A stretch of DNA of 64,000 nucleotides from Himantopus leucocephalus. Its lineage: Eukaryota; Chordata; Aves; Charadriiformes; Recurvirostridae. The stretch is taken from positions 67,616,366 through 67,680,365 of the forward strand of contig RSEF01000001.1 of the NCBI GenBank assembly GCA_003993805.1, given 5' to 3'. The notes under the pieces are model-generated. The model worked only from the letters and a program-made list of their open reading frames with translations, was not told the origin of the DNA and searched no databases. Shown in pieces: positions 35,001 to 48,485 of the stretch. Every line of letters begins with the position of its first letter. The first letter of the stretch is position 1. The position numbers were made by a program, and so were the translations under genes.

Positions 35001-37879
35001 AACCTGATGTCATCTCCAAAGGTCACACAGAATGCCCTGCCCATGGCAATTTCAAGCCACAGTTTCTGAAACTCAGTCTTGTGTCTTAATCTCCATCCTT
35101 TCCTAAGTTGTCTTTGAGGATAAACCAGGTTTTGCCACGACCTGCAAAGATGCAAGGACTTCCCACTGTGTCTGACCACCACAGTGTGCTGATTACACAG
35201 TGTTAGGAACTTCTCTGTGTATAAAGGTTTGTGTAATGTTCACTCATGGGATGTCCTGCTGTCTATTTGGTTAGTATATATGATTTTATTCTAGGTACAG
35301 TGGTGGCTGCATGCTGTGCGTGAAAAGTGTTAGCCTCATGCAGGGTAGGCATATGCCCATTATAATATTGTTTTGTCTCACCTTCATGCAGTTCATTTCC
35401 TTGAGGCAAAAAAAAATAACAAACCAAAAGAATGGATGACTTGAAGTTAACACTTTTTTGAATTCATGAGGCTCGCTTAAAATAATCTGTGGTGGCCGGA
35501 GAAACTATTCATTGCTTATGTATGATTTTCAACAATGTTGACAACCCATAAGAAAATCAGTGTGGGAATCAACCCTCTATTGTTAAGATAATGTAAATAC
35601 ATGACAAAGAGCATTAACTCCAAAATAGGAGGAAAAAGGCAATTCCTGTCCCTCCTTCCTGCAGTCTGTTTCACCCTTTCTCTGCTCCAGTGTAATTATT
35701 TGCACTGTGGCGAGGCGGCCATAAAGTGCTATCGTCCTGAAAGCACGGTGGCATGTGAACAGGTTGCTGTGGGATGAAGCGGTGTGTGAGCTTGTAAAAC
35801 CTCAGTGGCTTGCTGGTGAGTTCCCCTGACCATGCAGTAAATACCAAAGAGCTTGACTTTCAGCTCAAGCTACAAAAGTTACTTTGCATTGCTTGCAGGG
35901 TAAAAGATCATGCATGAGGGCTGTAGACAGTAATACGCTGTGTATTCAAGCTCCAATTTGCCTCACTGTGTTTGTTTTGTATAGATGTGATCTGATTTGG
36001 TGATGTTTTACGGTGACTTTGTAGCGGTTAAAATGACTGCAGAAGACCTAAGGATACAGACTGGGCCCCAGACTTTTTTTTTTCCCCTCAAGTAGAATAT
36101 TTGAATTAGGTTAATGGCCACAATAAACCTGTGGACAGTCCAGAACCACATCATGATGTGACAGTGATTAGTTGCTGCCGTTTGGTAATGGAGACAAGAC
36201 TCTCTTTTTCCCTCATTTACAATGACCTCGCCAGCTGTCACTGGATCTTTTCAGCATATGCAGAGACACTGCGAGGCCTCCATGCGATGGAAGAGAGCTC
36301 TGGTTTTTGGGCATAGTAAGTTTTACTGAAACTTCAAATTTACTTGGACAGTATATATATACACTCCATTTACACATATATAAAAATTCAGGCAGTGTGG
36401 CCATGGAGAAATTAAATGTGTTGCTGCCCTAAACTTTGTCTTCCAACTTTTCTGGGCTTGCAACAGATATATTCAACTTGTTTGATGGTAAAAGCACAAC
36501 ACAATTGCATCATAAAGAATCTTTACCTTTATGCCTCATATGCCAGACTGTAGAGTCTGTAGGGTCAAAAGGAGAAGAAACATAAGTAAGAAACAGTGTC
36601 AAATGTGAAGATACCTGTAATCAATTCCTAACTCATACAGCTGGCAAAGTACTGGAAACTCTGTGTAAGTTTTACGGTGTTTGGAGGCTTTTTTTATTTT
36701 CCTTTGTTCAGAATGGAGACCCCCTTGCCTGTCTCTCAGCAGCTATTGCAAAGTTTTCTCCCTGATGTCTCCCTCCCACAGGGCAGGCTCAGGCATCCCA
36801 GGAATGGCAGCGGCTCCTGGGTCAGTGCAGGACATGAATGGCTTCAGGTATTGCTGAAGTAACTAGCTCAGGTAGATGTCTTACCGTGGGAAAGGAAAAT
36901 GGCGCGGTAACTATCCTTTATGTTATATGGCTTTATGCACCAGTATTCATAGAGGTCTTTACAGAGGCTCCCCATGAAATTAGGGTGTAGTTTCATGTTT
37001 CCTATGAAGGCTTTTGCTAGTAGGGCCTGGTGCTGGCCCACCACCCAAGGAGTGGCATTTTCATCCCAAATATTTTAGTGTCTCAAATGATACCGTTACT
37101 GCATGAAAAAGCTGTGCAGAAACTGCTCTGCGCAAAGCATTGGCTTTAGCTTGAGCAAACTAGTTACTGCTGTCACCTTAGAGCCCTAATAATTGCCTCT
37201 TTCAAAGTAGTTGCCTATGTGGGTAGAAGGAGTGACTAGATATATGTGGCAACTGGGCTGCAAGCAAATATACAGGAGGTCTGAGAGTGTGGGGAGATTG
37301 GGGTCCTTAGTGAGATCATGTCCTCACTTCCCAGGGTGACTTTTGGCTGGATGGATCTGTACAACATGTTTGAACAGATGCTTTTCATTAGTATACATCA
37401 TATTCATGATGGATCTTCACCTGAATTATACATGGTGGGATTCATCAACTGCTGTATGTTTAGGATTGGTAAAGAATGGAAGCAAACAAAAGTCGTATCA
37501 AATTTTACTGTTATGATTGGATTTTCTTTACAGGTTGCCTGTTGTAAAGTTAACTGTTTTTAATGGACTTTATAAAATATTGCTATTTGTTATTTCAGGA
37601 GAATCCACCCAATTTTAAATATTTGAGGCATTGTTTTTGTGGTTGTAGGTAACACAAGCTGGTATTGTCAAAGATACCACTGGAAGTTAGGCACCCATTC
37701 CCCACAGAATTTAAATAAAATTGTTCAGAAAGAATGTCTCCTGGTTCATATAAGCATATTGCCACAAAGTACAATAAAAAAAAATAAGCAGACATCAATT
37801 TACCTTCTTTAATGGACTCACAGCCAGCACCAGTGCAGGCAGCAAGGAAAACTACAACATGCTGCAGTACACACGCACA
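32006..37879. other. Non-coding stretch, no gene seen
   Basis: Unique, mostly AT-rich DNA. GGTTCTATGATTCC near 32188 vaguely recalls a CR1 tail but has no upstream CR1 body. TATATATACAG lies near 32841 and TATATATATACAC near 36352. A somewhat GC-richer patch at 34620-35050 carries a 100-codon plus-strand frame without a recognised domain. No gene called. Confidence 0.55.
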
Positions 37880-38110
37880 ACAGCTGCTTTCTAATGTATG
37901 TTTAATAATTTAAGGCCAATAAAATACCCTGATAGAGGCCAACTAGCTCTGGAAGGCTCCAGATAGACACTGATGAATGATAAGCAGGAGTAAATCCATA
38001 ATGTTAGTTTAATTAATTTATTTATTTATTAATAAATTGCTATTTTTGCATGCTCCTTTCCAGGAGATGGGAATGTAAAGTTGCTGATTTAATTTCCTTT
38101 CAAAGCATTT
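37880..38110. promoter_or_regulatory. Candidate conserved element with AT palindrome
   Basis: ATTTATTAATAAAT (38024-38037) is a perfect 14-base palindrome preceded by TTTAATTAATTTATTTA. Around it are TAATGTATGTTTAATAATTTAAGG, GGCCAATAAAATACC (a CCAAT box) and TTTTTGCATGC. The segment is consistent with a homeodomain/FOX-binding enhancer. An old AT microsatellite is the alternative for the core. Confidence 0.3.
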
Positions 38111-38935
38111 GAAGGAGCAGGGCATCCCACAGTATGTTTCAGTACCACTGTCCAGACTTGCCCGACGGCAAGGAGGAGAGGAGGAGGATCAGAGGAGTCG
38201 CTGTGTGGCGCAGGGGCTGAATTCTGACGCACTGAATGAGGAAGAGGGTACAGGACAGGGTACGAGCGTGGGTACCAGTGGGAGAGAGGAAGGAGAGGGA
38301 GCTTGGTTTGAAAGGGGACCAGGTGCTGTAATAGGACGAGCAACATAATGTTTGTTAGAAGACAAGCGGTACGGGCATGTAATAGGAATTAGCCCCAATC
38401 ACTGCTTGAAAGTTTCAGAACTGAGAAAGAGGTGTCACATTTGAAAACAACTTTGGTGTCTCCTAAATGCTATTAGCAATGTGGGTGGTTAAACCCCCCA
38501 GGGATCGGTTCTGTCGCCTTTGCTAATTTTACTGCCGGTGTAGTCCCTCTTTGGTGGTAGTAAAAGCAGCAGAACGGGGGCCCAGGATCTAGAGTTTCCT
38601 TCAAATGTACGACAGAAAAACCTCTATAAAATGAACTGCACCTAAATGATTCAATAATTAAACCTACAATTCAGATAAAAGTAAAATCTGGAATCCCAGA
38701 GGAGAATTGCTGGAAAGTAACAAAAGGTGTGTGAGTAAACCTGTCAGATGCGAAAATCTTGCAGAGAGAAGGACTGGCCTCATTGTAACATGAATTATTT
38801 GGCACTGTTTGTCACCCTTCCACCTTGTTGAGAGGTGTACGTATGAGCTCAGGTGCAAGCCTGCAGTTCTGGATCTCTGTCACAGCCCCTGAGCCCCGCT
38901 GGCAGAAAACATGCCCCTCCTTCAGATGCACGGCC
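38111..38935. other. Non-coding stretch, purine-rich patch
   Basis: 38160-38330 is purine-rich on the plus strand (AAGGAGGAGAGGAGGAGG, GGGAGAGAGGAAGGAGAGGG) and gives open frames on both strands. Low complexity explains these. No gene called. Confidence 0.5.
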
Positions 38936-39070
38936 GCTGCTTTGTGAGCTTGTCCTCTTCTCGTAACTTACTGTGCCACTGGCTCCGAGTTTCATATAAA
39001 TAATCCTCGAGTCATTACCTGGCCTTTTCTGTCAATATGAAACGCTGACAGCAAAATCACTTGTTACTGG
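38936..39070. promoter_or_regulatory. Candidate conserved non-coding element
   Basis: CTTCTCGTAACTTACTGTGCC, CATATAAATAATCCTCGAG and TCATTACCTGGCC, then CTGTCAATATGAAACGC. Balanced composition with retained CpGs and a TGTCAA (MEIS/TGIF-like) word. No coding or repeat signal. Texture-based call. Confidence 0.25.
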
Positions 39071-40645
39071 AGCACTGGTTCTTTGAAGGCTAAAAGTAAC
39101 CTTGCTCTTCTCCTGCAGAGCAAACATTATTGATGGCTTTCTGCCACAGCAGTTTGTACAAGTCCTGGAAAAAAATGAAGATTTTTTTAAAAAGGGTGGG
39201 TTACTCTTCTTTCCAGGTCAGGAGATATTTTTCAGGAGCTTTTATTTCTTGCAATATGCCCCTACGCTGAAAGGCAGGACAGGCTCTTGTCTCGGAGGAC
39301 CTGCTCGCTAGCTGCTGCCACTTACTGCTGCAGAGCTTCCCTGCTCTGCGAGAAGTGGAGTGGAGAAACCTGTGTGTTTAGGGGGAATCTGTGGCCGTGG
39401 GGGCCGAGGACCGAATTTTGGGTTCTGCATGGAACTCACCCTACTATTATTAACTGAAAATTTGCAGCCATGATATCGAAGTTGATTCAGGCTGAAGTTT
39501 CATGGAAGCAAAATTGCAATTGGGAAGTAGGTGGGTGGTTTTGTTTTTTCTTTTTTTCCCTTTTCTTTTTTTACAGAAGGTGGTTATGAGCTGTTTAAAA
39601 TATTCTTTTTCTGGTGGATTTTAATATTTCTTTACCTTTAAAATGGTCATAAGTAGAATTATAAAAAAAACACCACATGACTTCATTCAGAATACACATA
39701 AAGGCCGAGATACAAGTTTTCTTTATTTGCTGTACTATATTCTTCCAATGGTCCTGCAACGAACTGGAGGGTTCAGTTTTACTTGGCCATATTGTTGGCA
39801 CACTAGCATTGCCTGGTGTCTGTGGAGACAGTAGTCAACTTATATGCTATCAAATTAGTTCCTGCAGAATTTAATTAAAGGGGTCTGTCTACACCAGCAC
39901 TTTTTCTGGGTGGGGTATAGGAAAACCTTTACCTCACATAAAAATATCTTGGCTCTTGTGTATCTTCATTCCATTTGGAGCGTTCTTTTTATCAAAGCTT
40001 CTGCTGCATTGAAAACCTGCATCACGTAGAAGCTCACTGTGGTGTCTGTACCTGTGATGAGAGCTTGTTGCAGAGACAGAAAACGCTGCTGAAAGTGTCA
40101 GTGCTTTTGCAAAACAACCAGCTCTTAACAACTATAAAGTGTCACTTGAAATCCAAAATTTTTGCCCTTCTGCCACCGGTTTGTTTGTTTATTGGTTTTT
40201 CAGAATATCAGTTTGTTCCTTCAACAACAGCTAAGTTTTTAAAAGGCAGACATGAAGAAAGCCTCCACTGAACTCAAAATCCCTTCTCTTTTCGAAAAAG
40301 GTGGAGATGAGCAAGCAGAACTGCAGACCTTGTTTGCTTATCGTGCCCCAACTTTCACTGGGAAGCAGAACCAAGAGCTTCGTGCCTGCAAAAACCACGA
40401 CACAAAGCTAGCTACGCATTTCCCCCCTCCTGAATTTCCATGCGGAGGGTGTGTGGCCCTCCAGGATCAATCGCCTAAATGCCCCGTACGGTGGCAGTCT
40501 GATGCCTCACACGTCCAAGTCCTCCAGCTCCCTGCTGGTGGAAACGTGTCCCGTATGAAGGAAAAGGAAAACGCAAAGAACAACTATATATCTTTGCCGG
40601 GTTTCTGATGCTGGAAAGACCCAATCGAAATTTCTCATCCGACTG
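39071..40645. other. Non-coding stretch, no gene seen
   Basis: Two partly overlapping plus-strand frames (39975-40271 and 40252-40608, 98 and 118 codons) are of average composition but match no family I recognise and lack supporting splice structure. T-rich tract at 39541-39575. No gene called. Confidence 0.5.
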
Positions 40646-40850
40646 TCCCAAAGAGAGGAAAAACACTTATCGTAAAGATTCATGATCTGAGAGCCCGATA
40701 GGATCTGCCGTTTCCATAGAGCCGGGCCCTAGATTTCCCTTTAATGTAATTAAGCCTGAAGATTTATGAATACAACAGGCCAGAACTTGATCCATGTTCA
40801 TTTTCAATTACTGCAGTGAAAGGCCTCCATCCAGATGTCTCTATTTACAG
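40646..40850. promoter_or_regulatory. Candidate conserved non-coding element
   Basis: Contains GCCCGATAGGATCTGCCG, CCTTTAATGTAATTAAGCC (TAATTA at 40747-40752), GATTTATGAATACAAC and TTTTCAATTACTGCAG. Several CpGs survive in balanced sequence with no repeat signature. It lies just before the G-rich tract at 40870. Confidence 0.35.
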
Positions 40851-40869
40851 CATTCACACAGGCAGGACC

Positions 40870-40894
40870 GGGGGCTGGGGGGGGGAGGGGAGGG
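40870..40894 (+). other. G-quadruplex-forming G tract
   Basis: Runs of 5, 9, 4 and 3 G separated by CT, A and A form a canonical quadruplex pattern. It is isolated in ordinary sequence, next to a candidate conserved element. Confidence 0.55.
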
Positions 40895-42175
40895 ACCGCA
40901 AATTGTCACACTTGTTAATTCTTCACTGAGGACACTCAGCAGAGGTCTTGGCTTTGACCCCGCGACAAAAGACAGGGGTCCGCTGGAGCAAGTGCATCAA
41001 TGATGAGGGGGCTGACCCACCGACCCGCTGGGGTCACTCCCTCTGCTTTGTAGGTATTTGGGTAATAATGGGGGTTCATTCCTTATTTTTATTTCTGTTA
41101 CAGTGCCGGGGCAGGGAAAGAAAGAGAGGAGCTCTGATGTGAAAGACAAACATACATAATGAGAGGATCAAGCTTCCCCTGGCAACAGTAACCACTATGA
41201 AATGCTACAGGGGAAATACACAGTACTTAGTGACCCACATAATCAGGCCTATTTTAGCAGCATTGTTTTATTTTCCTTTTGAAGCCTTTTTTTTTTTTTT
41301 CTTTTTTTCCATGTTGCCAGATCCATACTTTAGTTCGACGAGTGGTATTTGGGCATGGAGTCTTCTCTCTGTTAGCAGACCTAGCCTGGTGCCCTAGGTA
41401 GGCTTTTAATCACGTGTGTGAGCGGCTGGTACAATACCGAGCGTTGTACTGTCTGTATGTATTTTTATTCCAGTTCCTCAAGGCTCCCGACAGACTCATG
41501 CTAGACACTTTTTTCCCCTTTAAAAATGCTTAAAGAAAAGCAACTGAAGTGTCACTGTAAAAAGAATACTGTACCTTTCAGATGTATCTACACAGAGCTC
41601 AGTGCTTTGTTCGTCTTCGGCAAAGCTGCACTAGCTTTGTGAAACACAATGTTTCACTAACATTGTGTGTTCCTAAAAGCGGCAGTTTCTCTCTCATAAT
41701 GGCGTTTCTACTTTCACAGCACAAGGAACAAGGCTGTGACAGTGCAATATTGTTTTCACTGAACTATAATTGCACGTCATAAATTAAAATATCTTCATTA
41801 GAGCAAACCCTTTACAAATTTTCCAAAAGGCTAGATTATTTCTTGAAATAGCAGAAAATGTTCCAGTCCTTTAGCATTTCAAAGAGATTTATTTCTTTTT
41901 GCCCTCTGAAGCCGTACCTTTCTGGCTCACAGATAGGTTTAGAGGTTTTAAAGGGATTTGAACTAACTTTGCCAATGTGAAATTATGAGCAAAACCAGAA
42001 GCCCAAAGCATCCTCTCCACTTTCAGGCAGTGAATAAAAGCTGCACAAACACTGCCTGGGAATGGCTGCTATATAAAACTATTTGGAAAAGAAAAACAAA
42101 ATGGGGGAACTAACTACTGATGCTATCAAAATGTCAATTTTTTATCACTTATCAGGATGAAATTCAGAATTTCCT
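40895..42175. other. Non-coding stretch, no gene seen
   Basis: T tract at 41287-41310. The piece around 41135-41175 (AAACATACATAATGAGAGG) is mildly element-like. No gene or recognisable repeat. Confidence 0.55.
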
Positions 42176-42191
42176 AAAAAAAAAAAAAAAN
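42176..42191. repeat. 15-base A run ending in a single N
   Basis: Fifteen A followed by one N at 42191. The N after a homopolymer marks an assembly join; bases on either side may not be truly adjacent. Confidence 0.9.
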
Positions 42192-44405
42192 CGGAGTGGG
42201 TGCCACTAATTAGGATAGCCATCTTGTAATCTGTGTGACGCAAGGTTGAATCCTGCTCAGTTGGCTTCAGAGACAGAGTTTGAACGTGATTTATACGATT
42301 GCTCTCACCCTGACATACATTTTAACTTCAGGTTTAAAACCTATTTTAGATCTAGACTCTCTTGGGTTTTAGCACAGTTATCACCTGGGACTTGCTAAGC
42401 CTTGTGGCTCCAGGTTTCAGTGAAACATGTTTCTGTAGTGAGGCTCCTTGTTCTCGTAGATGGCCTGGGAGAGCAAGGCACAAGCATCATTTCAGGACCT
42501 TTATGCAGGGCACGCAGTTTTTGCCTATCTTTTTGGATTAGAATCCTCTTGTCATGCTCCCAGTGTCCCACCCCTGCAGTAACTCTGAGGAAAGCCAAGG
42601 AAGGCACCTACAGGTTATCAGGAAGGACCTGGTGGTTCAAAAGGCTGATCAACAATAAAAAGAAAAAATGATAAAAATATTTCAGTAAAAGAAAATTCAA
42701 GATTTTTGCTACTGTTTATGGCTAGGGTGAGAAGATCAGAATTCTCAATAGCAAAACTTGTGTTAAATTGATTCCAAACCATCATGGCGAAAGGTATGGA
42801 GGGGTTGGTAAGAAGGATGAGAAGCATCTTTCTTCTCATTAACCACCCATGGGAAGGATTGGACTGATCCCGACCAGTCTTTCCGGCTATGATTTACAAT
42901 TTTCTTAAGAAACAACCATTTTACTTCTACATAGAAAGGCAAGGATTTATTTTATGAACTAAGAAGTGAAGTTGAGGGAATGGGGCTTGATCTTGCTGCG
43001 CTCATCTGTTCAATTCTTCTCTTGAGGTCAGGAGAAAGGATCAGGCAGTGATGGCAATGCTTTCCATAATCTTTAATAACCTCTGATCGTGTCTGACAAG
43101 AGCACCCTGTGCTGGCCTGGTGGGAACCGGGCCAAGGCAGAGCATTTCAGAAAACCCCACCTGCAATGGCCCGTGATTAACACTGCAGGTGTAGACAAGT
43201 TGTTGTCAGTATGGACTTGTAGTTTCCATGCCATCTCGCTCAGCTGGTGCTCGTATTTTGTTTTGCTCTGCATAAGTCATCCTGAATAAACTTTGTGAAT
43301 TTTTATTTAATGTAAGGACAGAAATTCCGTAACTTTGGTTATTTCTGGTTAAAAAGCATTGTCAAAAGATTACAAGAGCAACGCCTAGTTTGAATGAAAA
43401 TTGTAATATGAACATGCTAGAAAAGAAGGTAGAGGTATGCTATTTATGAGATTTGTTTTACTAGAGAATACTTTAACTTCACATTGTGTAATATCATAAT
43501 TAAACATGATTACATCTTGAATACAGTAAGTAAAAAGCATACAAAATTCACCTTTGTTCTCTCAGGGAGAAGAGACTCTTCTCTCTCAAGCAAGCAACGG
43601 AGGCAGTGCAGTTCAAGTTCCTCTTTGATGGAGGAGGGATTTGGAGCCCACAGTGTAGACCACAGCTAGCAAATTGTACGGCATTGTTGAAACAGCCCAG
43701 GGGCTGCTCTCTCCCCAAGATTCACTTGTGTTAATATTCAAACTGAAGTTTTCTACCAGATGCTCACAGAAGCATGGCCCTGCTGAGGTCGGTGGAGATG
43801 TGCTGATTTAAATCAGTCATTATTGTTTCTTCCTCTGCAGGTAACAGTGGTCTCACATCCCAGGACTTCAAAATGTATGTTTCGAGGTTTGACATTCAAA
43901 AAGTTGCATGTTTGTTTATTAGGTACTGAATATGAAGTATCACCATATTGTAATTAATAAACACTTTGTGGAATCTTATAATCTTCTTTTCATGACATAC
44001 TGAGACACTTTTGACTTATTATTATACTATTTAGGTACCTTTTTAAAGCTTTTATTCTGAAATATATTGCTCTAGTGCACTTGAATTTTAAATGCTGTTG
44101 TAGGTAACGTAGTCAGTTTTCTCTAACCTTGCACTTGGCAGATGGGGAGGAGTCTTGCCGAGGCAGGGTTTTCAGGGTCAAACGTGCTAAAGCGACAGAG
44201 TTTGAAAAAAGAGCTTGTTGTTTGGGTAAAACTTAGCGGAAAAATAACATTGTGAAAGCTAGCTTGTGAACGCAGTTGTCGTGGGTGACAGGCAACGTAT
44301 CTGAAAGGTGTGACGTTGCTTCTGGACTTGCATAGTTTTGGTGACTAATGGAGTTGAGAAATTTGGACGTTTGAGTTCCTGGTCTCTCCCTCACGCCCAG
44401 TTTAT
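42192..44405. other. Non-coding stretch, no gene seen
   Basis: Unique AT-rich DNA. Frames at 42395-42671 on both strands lie over the same bases and carry no known domain. No repeat recognised. Confidence 0.55.
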
Positions 44406-44420
44406 CTGGCAGAGGGCAGC
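44406..44420 (+). promoter_or_regulatory. CTCF-like binding motif
   Basis: CTGGCAGAGGGCAGC fits the CTCF core pattern CCASYAGRKGGCRSY at 13 of 15 positions. The central AGAGGGCAGC is exact. It has the same orientation as the motif at position 65. Motif match only. Confidence 0.4.
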
Positions 44421-47400
44421 ATCACAAACCTGCCAACTCTTCAAGGGGAGACACCGGTTCCTCTGCCTCCTCCTTCCACAGGGAGAACTGGCATTTGAGG
44501 TCCGCTGTGGTACCGGTCTGTCTCACCTGTGCCCTTATGGAGGGCTCTGGATTTGACTTTGAGTCTTCAGGGGAGACTTTGGGGTATAACCAGGAAAGGG
44601 AAGGTGTGGCTGAGGTGAGAAAGGAAGGAAGACTCCCCCTGCAGTGTCTCCTCCTGGTCTCTGTATATATCAATATATCAATACAGCTGGTGCCCTCATG
44701 AATATTCTTTTCTGCGGTAAACCTGGCTGCAATGCTCAGGGGTCCCACGTGTACCCAGGTTTTATGCATGGGCTTAACCTGGACTTTGTTGGTTGGACAA
44801 TGGGACCAGTCTTGGTACAGATAGGGGTGCGTATATCCTTCTTGCAGGTTCAGAACCAAAGCTGATGGGTCTGCAATTGCACCTCTTCCTTGCACAGTTG
44901 AATTTGCCACTTAGCAAAATGATCTGAGATGATGTAAGCTGCTTTATTAATAAGACATAACCCTCCCTTTTCCCTCATGCCCTCTTGAATTCTGCTCCAG
45001 GGATGACTGAGTTCATCCTAGATAATCTCAGCGATGAGATTTGGTTGCTTTACTCTTCTTGGAAAGATAGTGTAAAGGGCCGAGAGTGGTAAGAAATTAT
45101 GATTTACTGCCGGCACCTCTGACTAATGTCAGTACACAGTCTATTTTCCAACTGTTCCTCTTTCTTTATTAACCACAGGCAGTAATGGTATCTTGAACTT
45201 CCATATGCTGGACAATTTTGATCTGTTCTACGAAATGTGAGTTTAATCTTATTGTTATTTATCCTTTAAACAACCAGCCTTTATGCCTGTAATCACATTT
45301 ATTGTCTTTCATCAGGCCTCAAGAGTGGATGTTCCTCCTTTAGTTTATCCTTTACAAGATGAGCTCAAACCTTTGCTGAAAATGCCTGAGAAAAACCACT
45401 TGGCTCCCATTGGCAGACTGTGTGGATAATATGCAGTAAGCATTTATTTATTTTTCCCACAGTACCATGCCTCTCCCTGAAGATTTTGAACACTGTATCT
45501 TGAGCCACAGTGCAGAAGGTTAAGACACACTTATGAAATCCTTTGAAGTGCCAGCCAAAGACACCTGTTTTGCTTTCTCAAAAACATCAGACCAAGTAAT
45601 CTGCTACACAAGGTATAAATGACTTCCTATCATAGGGAAGGTGAAAGATGTATCATTTTCAGAGGGACAAGAAAAATCTTAAACTGACCAGTGGCTCAAT
45701 ATTGCAATATCCGGAAAAATATTTTAGACATTCGTATTAAAGAACTCCACTTTGAACAAGGTGAGTGTGAGCTTGACAATCTTACTCTCTTACGGATTCA
45801 AAGTCTCCTGAAGGCCAAGATGTTTGTGAACCTCTTTAAAATAGCATCAAATCCAGTGTCATGGAAACATGAAAAGCATTTTCCTAACCTCTACACTGAA
45901 GTGTACAGAGTTGCAGAGGACTGATCGGTCTTTCTCTTAAGTATTTTTTTCTGACTTAGATGAGCTGTGCTTGTTTGCTTATTTTTTTCCAAAATGTGTT
46001 TTTTATTAAAAACACCTGATATAGTAAGCAGAACCACAAGTACTCCCATTTGCCTTTTGTGCTGTTAATGTAATATAATTGCTGTTGTGAGGATGGTTTT
46101 AGCTTCTTCTCTGAATAGGGCCGGGAGTCTGTTGTCATGTTGGTGTGTTACAGATACCAGTGCTCCCTTTAATATTCAATTGTTTTATGAAAGTAAGAGC
46201 TAGAAAATTAAAGTAATTAAAGTTGAAAATCCCCAATGCAGCTTCATTTTAACCGAGATGCTGTTGATCACTTGTATTTTGTTTTTCTCCTTCTGGGTTT
46301 GATAAATGAAGCACTCGCCACACCAGTTAAAATTTCAAACTGCATGTTTTGCTGTGAGGTTTCAGATGAAGTTTATTTGCTGCCTAGGTAACAAATCCAG
46401 ATGTGGCACTCGTCTGTGTATTCTACTGAATTATGTGGAACAAGCTGAGGACAAACACAGGAGACCGTACTCAGTTAAAGTATATGCTGTGGTATCCCAG
46501 TAGGTTACTAGGGAAAACAAATATTGTACTCCTTGTCATTTGGATTTGTCTGGAAGTGAAGCCAGAAGCCTGGCATTTAGACATGAATAACTGCCTGTAT
46601 GATTTCCATTATCTTTCGTTGACCTGAGATTGTTTTATTTTAGAAAGTAATTGCTTTGCGTATTGATTAAAGCCTCATGACTTTAGTGTTTCAACAGAGG
46701 AGGAAATTCAAGCAGAGGGAAGAACAGGATTGATTGCTGCTGCAGAAAACTAACAGTAGTCTGTGTCTTTTTATCTCTGATAACTTTAATCTTGGAACTG
46801 GTTTTCTAATTGTGATTCACTTTAAAGTGTATGCTTCTGAACTGCAAAGCTCAGCTTGCTGCTGGAATTGATAGTTATTGATAATAATTTTGCACATCTG
46901 TATAGTACAGAGATATGCCTTCTTGGAAGACAAACTGCATTTTCTAGAGAGTAGTTCACCTGGCAAACAAAAGTGCCAATACTTTGTCACTAAAGGGATT
47001 ACTGAGAAAAAACCCCAGGGGCCCGCCATAACATATCTAACTTTCCACTCTGTGCTGTTTAGCATGATAATGACCTGAGATTCAATACTATAGACATTTA
47101 GAAAATATAAAAGGTATTTTCTGTATTTAATAAGCTTAGACATGAAGCTAATATTCACAGTATGAATACATTGTATTCCTAACATACCTAGAATCGTACT
47201 GATTTCAGTGGGACATTTTGCAGTATCACAGCAAATTATCCTCCTGTTGCCGGACATCTCCTCAAACCAAAATGAGTAAGTGATCTAAAAGGGGGGTGGA
47301 ATCATCTCTCTTTGTTTTGATGAATGGCTTATCTGCTAAGAACAAATTGGATTTAGCAGCTAAGGTGGTGTTTGTAGTGACTGTGGTCTTAGGCTCCCTC

Positions 47401-48485
47401 TCTGGGCTGAGACTGCCCCTGCTCCAAGCCTCTCAACCACCACCCTGGCTTTGGAAGTAGAGTTGAGTCTTTCACACTTTAGAAAGCAGACTGGTGGGAT
47501 TGGAGAAGGAGAGAGAACGAGCTTGATTTTGATCAAAGAGCTGGGGGAGCAGTCCTGGCTGCACTGAAGTCAATGAGAGTTTTGCCATGGCCTCAGATAG
47601 GGTCAGGATTTTGTGTGATGGGGGGATCTATCAGCAAGGCCACGGATACCATCCCATGCTGGATCTGGAGGAAGCTTCTGACAAGTTTCCTATGAGGGAA
47701 ATGTTCAACAGAAGGCAGTTTGCTGGGCAGGAATGAAACATAGAAATATTCAGTCATGAGAGACCACAGCTGAAGAGGTTGGAAATGGTTTAAAAAAAAA
47801 AAACAACCCACCACTCAACTTCAACTTGCGTCTTCTCAGACAATAAGAGAAACGTTGGCTTCTGGTGTCTAACGTTCTTGCACTGTAAAATGATTAAACA
47901 AATTCTGAAGGTTGAACAACTCCATTTTACCTTATCGTCACTAAAAGGATAACTAAATTTGGCAGGCAATCTTGTTAATATTGATGGGAGTGCTTTAAAC
48001 ATATTATGAGGGTGGTGGTGTAATAATAGATTTTCTGAAATCTTTGGAATTACACAGACTATTCCCTTGGACATTTCAGGTCAAATCCCGTCTATTCTGT
48101 GCACTTGGATAATCGCAGAGACTGTAGCGCACATTTGCTGTAAGCAAAGTAACCCAAAGGAGGATCCTGACAGTGTTGTCGCAACCTCTTCAAGAGTTTT
48201 GCTTGTTGTGTCGGTGGTTTAAATATGGAATTGTACATTTATGGTTTCTATAATGGTTCAGAGAAATATTGATAATACATTCTATACTCAACATGGATTT
48301 TGTACCCTGAATTGTCTTCCATTTTTAAAGGCAGTTGTTTGACTTAGCAGTGGTGTGTTTGAGAGGCTCCATAAGGTAATATTAAATTTTAAAAAAGCGC
48401 ACATCTGTCAGCTCTTGACAGCAATGAATCTTAAGTAGGTTTGCAAGTTATTTATGGGTATCAAAGTGATGTTCCTATTGTAGAT
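44421..48485. other. Non-coding stretch, no gene seen
   Basis: A minus-strand frame of 162 codons (44422-44910) and another of 146 codons (46817-47257) are the longest here. Neither shows a domain, signal peptide or splice-flanked edges that I can recognise. A plus-strand frame at 45691-45924 includes a donor-like GAACAAG|GTGAGTG near 45760, so a non-coding exon is possible. A short AATATATCAATA repeat lies near 44668. Confidence 0.5.

Noticed and set aside
42235..42262. GGTTGAATCCTGC as tRNA T-arm or MIR box B
   Set aside because: No A box or cloverleaf arms at the right distance and no further MIR similarity.
44422..44910. 162-codon minus-strand frame
   Set aside because: No family resemblance; plus-strand frames open over the same bases.
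46817..47257. 146-codon minus-strand frame
   Set aside because: AT-rich, isoleucine/leucine-rich peptide with no domain. Long for the composition but unsupported.
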